Shown piece after piece: positions 1 through 5,391 of a stretch of DNA of 5,391 bases. Position numbers and translations under genes: made by a program. The DNA is from JANQRV01 sp964533785 (GTDB lineage: Bacteria > Bacteroidota > Bacteroidia > Chitinophagales > Saprospiraceae), in assembly GCA_964533785.1 (NCBI GenBank), contig CAZHNG010000421.1, positions 1 to 5,391 of the forward strand, given 5' to 3'. Positions within the stretch are counted from its first letter, which is position 1; each line of letters begins with the position of its first letter. The notes under the pieces were generated by a model. It was not told the DNA's origin, did no database searches, and was given only the letters and a program-made list of their open reading frames with translations.

Positions 1-114
1 ACTAACCGCCTTTCTTTCCTCGTCGTTACTTTACATCAGATTTGGGCTGCACCCTAGGTATGGGCCGGAGAAATGGCAATGAGTGGCGGAAAAAGGGCCA
101 TAATAAAATCGAAG

Positions 115-143
115 CCTGCCTGCATTACCATCGGGTAGGCAGG
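115..143 (-). repeat. Bulged palindromic hairpin, REP-like (copy 1)
   Basis: The outer arms are a perfect 7-bp inverted repeat: CCTGCCT at 115-121 and AGGCAGG at 137-143. An inner ACC (127-129) pairs with GGT (134-136) around an ATCG loop. This gives a 10-bp stem interrupted by a 5-nt bulge (GCATT, 122-126) on the left arm. Read on the minus strand, the element begins CCTGCCTAC and ends GGCAGG, exactly as the second copy at 251-280 does on the plus strand. REP-like is an inference from this architecture. A chance hairpin is possible, but the matching second copy makes it less likely. Confidence 0.5.
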
Positions 144-250
144 GGTTTAAGTGAAACAGCCTCTTAGTGAAGTAAAATTATTTTAATGTAGCCTACACAC
201 AAATCACTCATCTCTAATCTCACGCAGCCTGGTTTCTGCAATCTCGCATC

Positions 251-280
251 CCTGCCTACTGTTCCAGTATGGCCGGCAGG
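251..280 (+). repeat. Bulged palindromic hairpin, REP-like (copy 2)
   Basis: The outer arms CCTGCC (251-256) and GGCAGG (275-280) pair perfectly. Directly inside, TACTG (257-261) pairs with CAGTA (265-269) around a TTC loop. The result is an 11-bp stem with a 5-nt bulge (TGGCC, 270-274) on the right arm. The design matches the hairpin at 115-143 but is inverted: same CCTGCCTAC start, same GGCAGG end, and a 5-nt bulge on the opposite side. The 8-mer TGCAATCT occurs on both sides, at 237-244 and 281-288. Confidence 0.5.
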
Positions 281-286
281 TGCAAT

Positions 287-303
287 CTTTAGTCTTACTA
301 AAG
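287..303. repeat. Perfect 7-bp hairpin with 3-nt loop
   Basis: CTTTAGT (287-293) and ACTAAAG (297-303) are exact reverse complements separated by CTT. The stem starts seven bases after the hairpin at 251-280. It is AT-rich and lacks a following T-run on the plus strand, so it is a poor intrinsic terminator. It could be an operator, an RNA structure, part of the neighbouring repeat, or chance. Confidence 0.35.
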
Positions 304-362
304 TGAACTCATTCGTGGAAATTCGTCAATTGACACCACCAACATTCTATTATTATCATTAG

Positions 363-374
363 CGTTTTAAAACG
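363..374. repeat. 12-bp perfect palindrome CGTTTTAAAACG
   Basis: The twelve bases are self-complementary with no loop, about 80 bp upstream of the first start codon. The size and position would suit a dimeric regulator's operator. There is no second copy in the window to support this, so the role is open. Confidence 0.25.
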
Positions 375-416
375 AAGAGGTTATCGAATTCACAAAGATT
401 ATTGCTAATTTCAGCA

Positions 417-430
417 TTGAAATCTTTCAA
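417..430. repeat. TTGAAA-TC-TTTCAA palindrome in the leader
   Basis: Two exact 6-bp arms flank a TC spacer, ending 25 bp before the ATG at 456. The site could lie in the 5' untranslated region or at an operator. It is short and AT-rich enough to occur by chance. Confidence 0.25.
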
Positions 431-455
431 CAATTCATAACATCATCACAACACC

Positions 456-3400
456 ATGAATCGCTTATTAACACTTCTGAGCCTTTCCCTCTCGTTGATT
501 TGCTTAGGAAATATTAATTTATCTGCACAAAAAAAGAGCAAAAAAACAACTCAGGGATCCGTCGAAGAAAAACACTACCTGGATACCGTTTCCTTTTCCG
601 GTTTGAAATTCAGGAATATCGGCCCGGCCCTAACTTCCGGAAGAATTGCCGATTTTGCCGTCCATCCCAATAACCCAAACGAATACTACGTGGCCACTGC
701 CTCCGGTGGCGTATGGAAAACCATCAATGCGGGAACAACCTACAAACCCATTTTTGATAGCCAGGGCTCCTATTCTATTGGGGTGGTAACCATGGATCCC
801 AATAATCCGAACGTGATCTGGGTGGGTACCGGTGAAAATAACAACCAACGCAGCGTAGGTTACGGAGATGGTATTTATAAATCGGAAGATGGCGGCAACA
901 GTTGGAAACACGCAGGTCTGAAAGAATCGGAGCATATTGGTTCAATCATCGTTGATCCCCGCAACTCCGATGTGGTTTACGTGGCTGCCATTGGACCATT
1001 GTGGAAAGAAGGCGGGCACCGCGGCGTCTACAAAACAACGGATGGGGGGATGACCTGGGATTCCGTACTTTATATCAGTGAGCATACCGGGGTGAATGAT
1101 ATCATCATGGACCCCCGCGATCCGGACGTATTGTATGCTACGGCCTATCAGCGTCGCCGGCACGTGTTTACCTACCTGGGTGGTGGTCCTGAATCCGGCA
1201 TCTACAAGACCACCGATGGAGGTGAAAATTGGAAGAAGGTCAATAAAGGTTTACCTTCTGTAGACCTGGGCAGGATCGGTATGGCCTTTTCCGCTGCTGA
1301 TCCGGAAATTATTTACGCTATTGTCGAAGCGGCCCAGGGCAAAGAGGGCTTTTATCGCTCTACCAACCGGGGAGCGAGTTGGGAAAAACGTTCCAGTTAT
1401 TCAACCAGTGGTAATTATTACCAGGAAATCATCACCGACCCTAAAGATCCCGACAAGGTATTTGCGATGAATACCTGGATGAGCTATACCGAAGATGGCG
1501 GCAAAACCTTTAAAATCCTGGGAGAGGATACCAAACATGTGGACAACCATTGCATGTGGATCGATCCCAACAACACCGACCACCTGCTCGTAGGATGTGA
1601 TGGTGGTATTTACGAAACCTGGGATCACGCCAAAACCTGGGACTTCAAGGCTAATCTTCCCATTACTCAGTTTTATAAGGTCGCCGTAGATAACTCGGAA
1701 CCTTTTTATTACGTATACGGTGGTACGCAAGATAATTTTAGCCTGGGTGGCCCTTCTCGAACCAATACCGATCACGGCATTGTCAATTCAGATTGGTTCA
1801 TTACCCACGGTGGAGATGGATTCGAATCACAGATCGATCCCCAAAATCCCAACATCGTGTACGCTCAATCTCAATACGGCGTATTAGTGCGTTATGATCG
1901 CAGCAGCGGTGAAGAATTGGGGATTCAACCGAAACCCGGAAAAGGCGAAAATGCCTACCGCTGGAATTGGGATGCCCCGCTAGCCGTAAGTCATCACGTA
2001 GATGGCAGGGTTTATTTTGCGGCGAATAAGTTGTTCCGCAGCGATGATCGGGGCAACAGTTGGGAAGTGATTAGCGATGATCTTACCCGCCAGATCAATC
2101 GCAACGAGCTGAAGGTGATGGGCAGAGTATGGAGCTTCGAAGCCATTGCGAAAAACGGCAGTACTTCGCCTTATGGAACCATTGTTGCTTTTTCCGAATC
2201 TCCGTTAAATGAAAACCTGTTGTACGTCGGAACGGATGATGGTTTGATTCAAATCACCGAAGATGGAGGAAAGAGCTGGAGGAAGATGGGCGATTTCCCC
2301 GGCGTACCCGACCGTACTTACGTCAACGCCGTTTACGCTTCTCAACATGATGAAAATGTGGTGTACGCAGTGTTCAATCACCATAAATACGGCGATTTCA
2401 AACCATACGTCTATAAGAGTACCGATAAAGGTCAAACCTGGACCTCGATTACCAATAATTTGCCCGAAAGAGGATCTGCCTATTCCATTGAGGAAGATCA
2501 CGTAGACCCAAATTTGATCTTTGTTGGGACTGAATTTGGTGCTTTTTTCTCCAACAGTGGGGGAGAACACTGGAAACAGTTGAAAGCAGGATTGCCAACA
2601 ATTGCAGTAAGGGATCTGGCTATTCAGCGTCGTGAAAATGACTTGGTCCTGGCCACCTTTGGGAGGGGATTTTACGTGTTGGATGATTATTCTCCATTGA
2701 GAACTGTAGATGCATCAAATCTCACTGCTGAAGCAAAATTATTCCCGATCAGAGCTGCTCTGCAGTTTGAAAAAAGCGTGCCGCTGGGACTGCCGGGTAA
2801 ATCCTTCCAGGGAGACAGTTATTATGCAGCCGAAAACCTGGGGCCGGAAGCTTTGATCCGGTTTTATTTGAAAGATAATATTCCTACGCTCCAGGAGAAA
2901 AGGCGCAAAGCTGAAAAAGAACAGCTAAAAAATGACCAGGATAATGCCTACCCATCCTACGAGGCTTTAAAAGCAGAACGCGAAGAACAGGAGCCCCAGC
3001 TTTTGCTGACCATTACAAACAGTAATGGCACTGTCGTGAAAAAAATTACCACGTCTCCTAAAAAAGGGTTGCATACGATTCAATGGGATCTGCGCTATGA
3101 ACCCAAAGAACCCATTAGTTTTCGAAAGCCATCTTTTTACAATCCATTTGCCGGCAAGACGGAAGGTACCTTGGTAGAGCCAGGCACTTACAACGTCAGC
3201 TTGGCGAAGGTAGTTGACGGAGAAATAACCCAGTTAGCTACTCCACAAAGTTTGGAAGTCAAAGCATTAAACAATACCACTTTACCCGCTGATAATCGTA
3301 CGGAAAAAGTTGCCTTCCAAAGAGCAGTTTCCGAATTATCCGGTAGGGTAGAAGGCGTTCAAAATACCTTGAGTGAATTGGATAATCAACTGAGGTACAT

Positions 3401-3767
3401 CAATGAGGCGATCAAACGGGTGGAGCACCCTATGGATGAATGGCTTGATGAAGTGAATGAGATGAAGGATAAAATGAGGGAAGTGAGGCTGAAACTATAT
3501 GGTGACCGGGTGGCTAGTACCTTGGATATAGATACTCCTCCTTCTGTGGCCCGACGACTTGGGGGACTGATGTACGAGCAGTTTTATTCAACGGCCGCAC
3601 CGACTCAAACACACCGGGATAATTATGCGATTGCCAAAGAAGAATTTGAACCTATTGCTATTATGGTGATGGAGTTGCAAAATGATATGGCGCGTCTACA
3701 GGAACAACTGAAAGAAGCAGGCGCTCCCTATACGCCGGGCAGAAAAGTGGATGTGGGGAAGAATTAA
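456..3767 (+). CDS. Secreted sortilin/VPS10-like Asp-box propeller protein ('glycosyl hydrolase')
   Basis: The protein has 1103 residues. The start is firm: an in-frame TAA lies at 438-440 and this is the first ATG after it, though no Shine-Dalgarno sequence is visible. Residues 1-24 form a Sec signal peptide (hydrophobic LLTLLSLSLSLICL, cleavage probably after LSA). Eleven Asp-box motifs, typically (S/T)xDxGxxW, fall near residues 88, 142, 193, 251, 301, 345, 387, 528, 601, 654 and 699; some are degenerate. They recur with DPxxPxxxY segments, as expected for BNR/WD40-like beta-propeller blades. Family landmarks include YGGTQDN (421-427), HGGDGF (451-456) and GRGFYVLDDYSP (736-747). A charged helix (about 808-848), a beta segment and a helical C-terminus ending in APYTPGR follow, so it looks full length. 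Such proteins are routinely called glycosyl hydrolases, but I see no identifiable catalytic residues; binding or scaffolding is equally possible. Export to the periplasm or cell surface is inferred. Confidence 0.95.
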   Translation: MNRLLTLLSLSLSLICLGNINLSAQKKSKKTTQGSVEEKHYLDTVSFSGLKFRNIGPALTSGRIADFAVHPNNPNEYYVATASGGVWKTINAGTTYKPIFDSQGSYSIGVVTMDPNNPNVIWVGTGENNNQRSVGYGDGIYKSEDGGNSWKHAGLKESEHIGSIIVDPRNSDVVYVAAIGPLWKEGGHRGVYKTTDGGMTWDSVLYISEHTGVNDIIMDPRDPDVLYATAYQRRRHVFTYLGGGPESGIYKTTDGGENWKKVNKGLPSVDLGRIGMAFSAADPEIIYAIVEAAQGKEGFYRSTNRGASWEKRSSYSTSGNYYQEIITDPKDPDKVFAMNTWMSYTEDGGKTFKILGEDTKHVDNHCMWIDPNNTDHLLVGCDGGIYETWDHAKTWDFKANLPITQFYKVAVDNSEPFYYVYGGTQDNFSLGGPSRTNTDHGIVNSDWFITHGGDGFESQIDPQNPNIVYAQSQYGVLVRYDRSSGEELGIQPKPGKGENAYRWNWDAPLAVSHHVDGRVYFAANKLFRSDDRGNSWEVISDDLTRQINRNELKVMGRVWSFEAIAKNGSTSPYGTIVAFSESPLNENLLYVGTDDGLIQITEDGGKSWRKMGDFPGVPDRTYVNAVYASQHDENVVYAVFNHHKYGDFKPYVYKSTDKGQTWTSITNNLPERGSAYSIEEDHVDPNLIFVGTEFGAFFSNSGGEHWKQLKAGLPTIAVRDLAIQRRENDLVLATFGRGFYVLDDYSPLRTVDASNLTAEAKLFPIRAALQFEKSVPLGLPGKSFQGDSYYAAENLGPEALIRFYLKDNIPTLQEKRRKAEKEQLKNDQDNAYPSYEALKAEREEQEPQLLLTITNSNGTVVKKITTSPKKGLHTIQWDLRYEPKEPISFRKPSFYNPFAGKTEGTLVEPGTYNVSLAKVVDGEITQLATPQSLEVKALNNTTLPADNRTEKVAFQRAVSELSGRVEGVQNTLSELDNQLRYINEAIKRVEHPMDEWLDEVNEMKDKMREVRLKLYGDRVASTLDIDTPPSVARRLGGLMYEQFYSTAAPTQTHRDNYAIAKEEFEPIAIMVMELQNDMARLQEQLKEAGAPYTPGRKVDVGKN

Positions 3768-3778
3768 TCCTGTAATTT

Positions 3779-4912
3779 ATGGCTATCGATATAATCGGGG
3801 CAGGTATCGGGGGACTGACCCTTGCCGTTGCCCTCCAGCAAAAACACATTAAGACCAACATCTTTGAAAGAGCAGCGGAAATACAGCCGGTTGGTGCGGG
3901 CATTATGTTGGCGAATAATGCAATGCAGGTATACGATAGACTCGAATTAAAGGAGTCCATCGAATCCCTTGGCCGGCCAATTCATACTTTGAATATTACG
4001 GACCGGGACCTCAGGCCTATTTCAACTATTGACCTGGTTCCGTTTGAAAAGCAGTATGGGGTCAGGAGCATTGCCATCCACCGGGCTGCACTTCAACAAT
4101 TGTTAATTGGGAAAGTTTTACCGAAACAACTTCACCTCGGTAAAGAATTGATTCAAATTAAGTCAGGGAGACCAACAGAACTTGAATTTTCGGACGGAAC
4201 CAAGGGGTTATCCTCCGCTATTATCGGAGCTGATGGCATCCATTCCACCGTCCGCAAAATGTTGTTTGGTGAAAACACCATCAGGCAGGTCGGTCAGATC
4301 TGCTGGCGCGGGGTAGTTCCCTATCAACTACCCGACCAGTTTCGAGGGGGATTATTTGAACCCTGGGTGTCAGGATCGCGTTTCGGGTTCGTAGAAATAG
4401 GCTCAGATCAGGTGTATTGGTTTGCTGTTCAGTCACATTCTCGACAGATCAATTTGGAAAAAACAGCTGCCATCGACCAATATTTCGAAGATTTCCATCC
4501 CCTTATAAAAAACTTGATTGAAGCTACTCCATTGGGATCTATTCATACGGGCCATTTATATGATTTAAAGCTAATAACTTCCTGGACCAAACAACGAATT
4601 TGCCTGATGGGGGATGCCGCTCATGCTACTACCCCAAATTTAGGGCAAGGGGCTTGTCAAGCAATAGAAGATGCCTATGTTTTAGCAGAATGCCTGGATA
4701 AATATCAAGTTGAAGACGCCTTCAGAAAGTACGAAAGCATCAGAAAGAAAAAAGCCCGAATGGTGGTGGATACCAGTTGGAATGTTGGGAAAATAGCCCA
4801 CTTGCAAAGTCCGGTCTTAAGCAGCATCCGAAATACCTTAATGAGATGGACTCCTGCTACATTTAAAAACCGACTGAATCGACAGCTATTTAAACTTGAA
4901 AAAATTATCTAA
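3779..4912 (+). CDS. FAD-dependent monooxygenase (group A flavoprotein hydroxylase family)
   Basis: The protein has 377 residues, usual for single-component aromatic-ring hydroxylases and epoxidases. The start is bounded by an in-frame TAA at 3773-3775, and the Rossmann strand begins at once. Seen motifs are GAGIGG (7-12) for the FAD ADP moiety, Glu30 at the end of strand 2 for ribose, the DG motif GADGIHSTVR (150-159) for FAD/NAD(P)H, and the GD motif GDAAHATTPNLGQG (278-291) near the flavin. The family uses NAD(P)H and O2 to hydroxylate or epoxidise an organic substrate. The middle CWRGVVP (175-181) and the C-terminal tail resemble the salicylate hydroxylase/zeaxanthin epoxidase/urate hydroxylase branch. 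The substrate cannot be assigned. Asn287 follows TTP where urate hydroxylase HpxO, as I recall it, has Asp, which argues against urate. It lies 11 bp after the propeller gene and 1 bp before the next. No signal peptide, so cytosolic. Confidence 0.95.
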   Translation: MAIDIIGAGIGGLTLAVALQQKHIKTNIFERAAEIQPVGAGIMLANNAMQVYDRLELKESIESLGRPIHTLNITDRDLRPISTIDLVPFEKQYGVRSIAIHRAALQQLLIGKVLPKQLHLGKELIQIKSGRPTELEFSDGTKGLSSAIIGADGIHSTVRKMLFGENTIRQVGQICWRGVVPYQLPDQFRGGLFEPWVSGSRFGFVEIGSDQVYWFAVQSHSRQINLEKTAAIDQYFEDFHPLIKNLIEATPLGSIHTGHLYDLKLITSWTKQRICLMGDAAHATTPNLGQGACQAIEDAYVLAECLDKYQVEDAFRKYESIRKKKARMVVDTSWNVGKIAHLQSPVLSSIRNTLMRWTPATFKNRLNRQLFKLEKII

Positions 4913-4913
4913 T

Positions 4914-5321
4914 ATGAATTTACCACTTATCATTGCTAATGTATTGACTCTAATGGCTTTTTTTATTCACACCTTTGTGGGAGATCGGGAACTACATCTA
5001 ATCGAGCCTACTGAAGAACAAGACAATGCCAATAACAAACGGGAAAAATGGACCATGGCCCGCGCCGGCTGGCACTGGATCTCTTTTGACCTGCTCTTTG
5101 CGACCGTTGGATTGGGGGTAATCAACTTTACCAATTACCTCAACCAAGAGGAACAATTGTTGAATATTCTGGCACTTTATTTTTGGGGCTATGCCATATT
5201 TTGGGCTTTCACCATTACCATTTCCAAGCCTTTTCCCAAACGTTACCTGAAATTAGGGCAGTGGATACTTTTGGCATTAATAGGCAGCTTGATTTTGGTT
5301 GGGAGTAACATAACTGATTAA
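4914..5321 (+). CDS. Small four-helix integral membrane protein of unknown function
   Basis: The protein has 135 residues from the ATG at 4914. An in-frame TTG at 4896 would add six residues and overlap the previous gene by 17 bp. I prefer the ATG because it follows the upstream TAA by one base (TAA-T-ATG, typical of coupled reinitiation) and gives a natural start, MNLPLIIANVL. Four membrane segments are apparent at about residues 3-22, 52-72, 82-104 and 112-131. The hydrophilic stretch 24-50 is rich in Glu, Asp and Lys. Potentially conserved polar positions include His19, Arg25-Glu26, His54 and Asp59 (HTFVGDRE and GWHWISFDLL). I recognise the type as an uncharacterised membrane protein but know no function. 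The junction suggests co-expression with the flavin monooxygenase. Confidence 0.85.
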   Translation: MNLPLIIANVLTLMAFFIHTFVGDRELHLIEPTEEQDNANNKREKWTMARAGWHWISFDLLFATVGLGVINFTNYLNQEEQLLNILALYFWGYAIFWAFTITISKPFPKRYLKLGQWILLALIGSLILVGSNITD

Positions 5322-5326
5322 ATTTT
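5294..5326 (+). promoter_or_regulatory. Weak candidate Bacteroidota promoter at the end of gene 3
   Basis: TTTG at 5294-5297 is followed, after 21 bases, by TAAATTTT at 5319-5326. This matches the Bacteroidota -33/-7 pattern (TTTG, then TAnnTTTG) except at the last base. It would fire to the right, out of the window. The region is AT-rich, so chance matches are expected. Confidence 0.15.
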
Positions 5327-5373
5327 TGTATTTTGTTAAATAATGCGAATCAAGGGTTAAAACACCCATTTAG

Positions 5374-5391
5374 AAATCGCGGCAGCGATTT
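5374..5391 (+). terminator. Perfect 7-bp hairpin, possible terminator of the cluster
   Basis: AAATCGC (5374-5380) and GCGATTT (5385-5391) form a perfect stem around a GGCA loop, 52 bp after the last stop codon. The right arm ends in TTT at the window edge, so I cannot see whether a T-run follows. A terminator is the simplest reading; a truncated longer repeat is the alternative. Confidence 0.4.

Larger units (their letters stand above)
1..455. other. Non-coding region upstream of the three-gene cluster
   Basis: No convincing gene is seen here. On the plus strand, any gene entering from the left must end early: the three frames hit stops at 3-5, 55-57 and 80-82. On the minus strand, stops at 2-4, 31-33 and 36-38 close all frames before the left edge. 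The region instead contains several inverted repeats: two similar bulged hairpins (115-143, 251-280), a 7-bp hairpin (287-303) and two short palindromes (363-374, 417-430). ATTCGT also occurs twice, 10 bp apart, at 311-316 and 321-326. The promoter of the downstream cluster should lie in this stretch, but I cannot place a clear Bacteroidota-type TAnnTTTG box. Confidence 0.75.

Noticed and set aside
2..82. Possible C-terminal end of a gene entering from the left (stop at 80-82)
   Set aside because: Only 26 codons are visible and the peptide is not recognisable; an open stretch of this length is expected by chance.
60..167. 35-codon plus-strand open frame starting at ATG 60
   Set aside because: It runs through the hairpin at 115-143, has no ribosome binding site, and its Arg/Gly-rich translation resembles nothing known.
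330..356. TTGACA (330-335) followed by TATTAT (351-356), resembling a sigma-70 promoter
   Set aside because: The spacer is only 15 bp, and Bacteroidota primary sigma factors prefer TTTG/TAnnTTTG. The match is probably coincidental.
456..530. Lipoprotein signal with Cys16 as lipidated residue
   Set aside because: The residues before Cys16 are SLI, which lacks the small residue needed at -1. Cleavage after LSA by signal peptidase I fits better.
630..2570. Several minus-strand open frames (630-935, 942-1163, 1401-1775, 2205-2570) and a plus-strand frame at 2263-2505
   Set aside because: All lie inside the propeller gene, whose Asp-box protein is unmistakable. Their translations look like no protein family and have no start context.
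3755..3761. GGGGAAG as ribosome binding site for the flavoprotein gene
   Set aside because: It lies 17 bases from the ATG, too far for a standard Shine-Dalgarno interaction, and it is coding sequence of the previous gene.
3600..3767. Type IX secretion C-terminal sorting domain on the propeller protein
   Set aside because: The last 55 residues are helical and end in a PGRKVDVGKN tail, without the beta-strand pattern of such domains.
3661..3960. 99-codon minus-strand open frame
   Set aside because: It spans the junction of two well-supported plus-strand genes and overlaps the FAD-binding motif; its translation is not recognisable.
1..5391. Defence system, CRISPR array, insertion sequence or tRNA
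   Set aside because: No spaced direct repeats, transposase motifs, nuclease/helicase domains or cloverleaf structure were found on either strand.

Overview
The window is ordinary-looking chromosomal DNA, most likely from a Bacteroidota bacterium and possibly from the Saprospiria (Lewinella/Haliscomenobacter-type). The phylum call rests on moderate GC, genes without clear Shine-Dalgarno sequences, a Sec signal peptide ending in LSAQ, and a large secreted Asp-box propeller protein of a type common in that phylum. The class is a guess.

Layout. Positions 1-455 hold no recognisable gene but are rich in inverted repeats. Two bulged hairpins share the arm CCTGCCTAC and lie in opposite orientation (115-143 and 251-280), like an inverted REP pair. 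A 7-bp hairpin (287-303) and two short palindromes (363-374, 417-430) follow before the first start codon. Three plus-strand genes then run almost without gaps. The first (456-3767) encodes a 1103-residue exported protein with eleven Asp-box (BNR) motifs, of the sortilin/VPS10-like 'glycosyl hydrolase' group. The second (3779-4912) encodes a 377-residue group A FAD-dependent monooxygenase. The third (4914-5321) encodes a 135-residue protein with four predicted membrane segments and no known function. The last 70 bases hold a perfect 7-bp hairpin at the window edge (5374-5391).

How they fit together. Gaps of 11 bp and 1 bp indicate co-transcription, and the TAA-T-ATG junction between genes 2 and 3 suggests translational coupling. 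The products occupy different compartments (exported, cytosolic flavoenzyme, inner membrane), so a shared pathway is not evident. Genes 2 and 3 are the more plausible functional pair. I found no mobile-element gene, CRISPR array, RNA gene or defence system. The most unusual feature is the inverted hairpin pair in the leader region.
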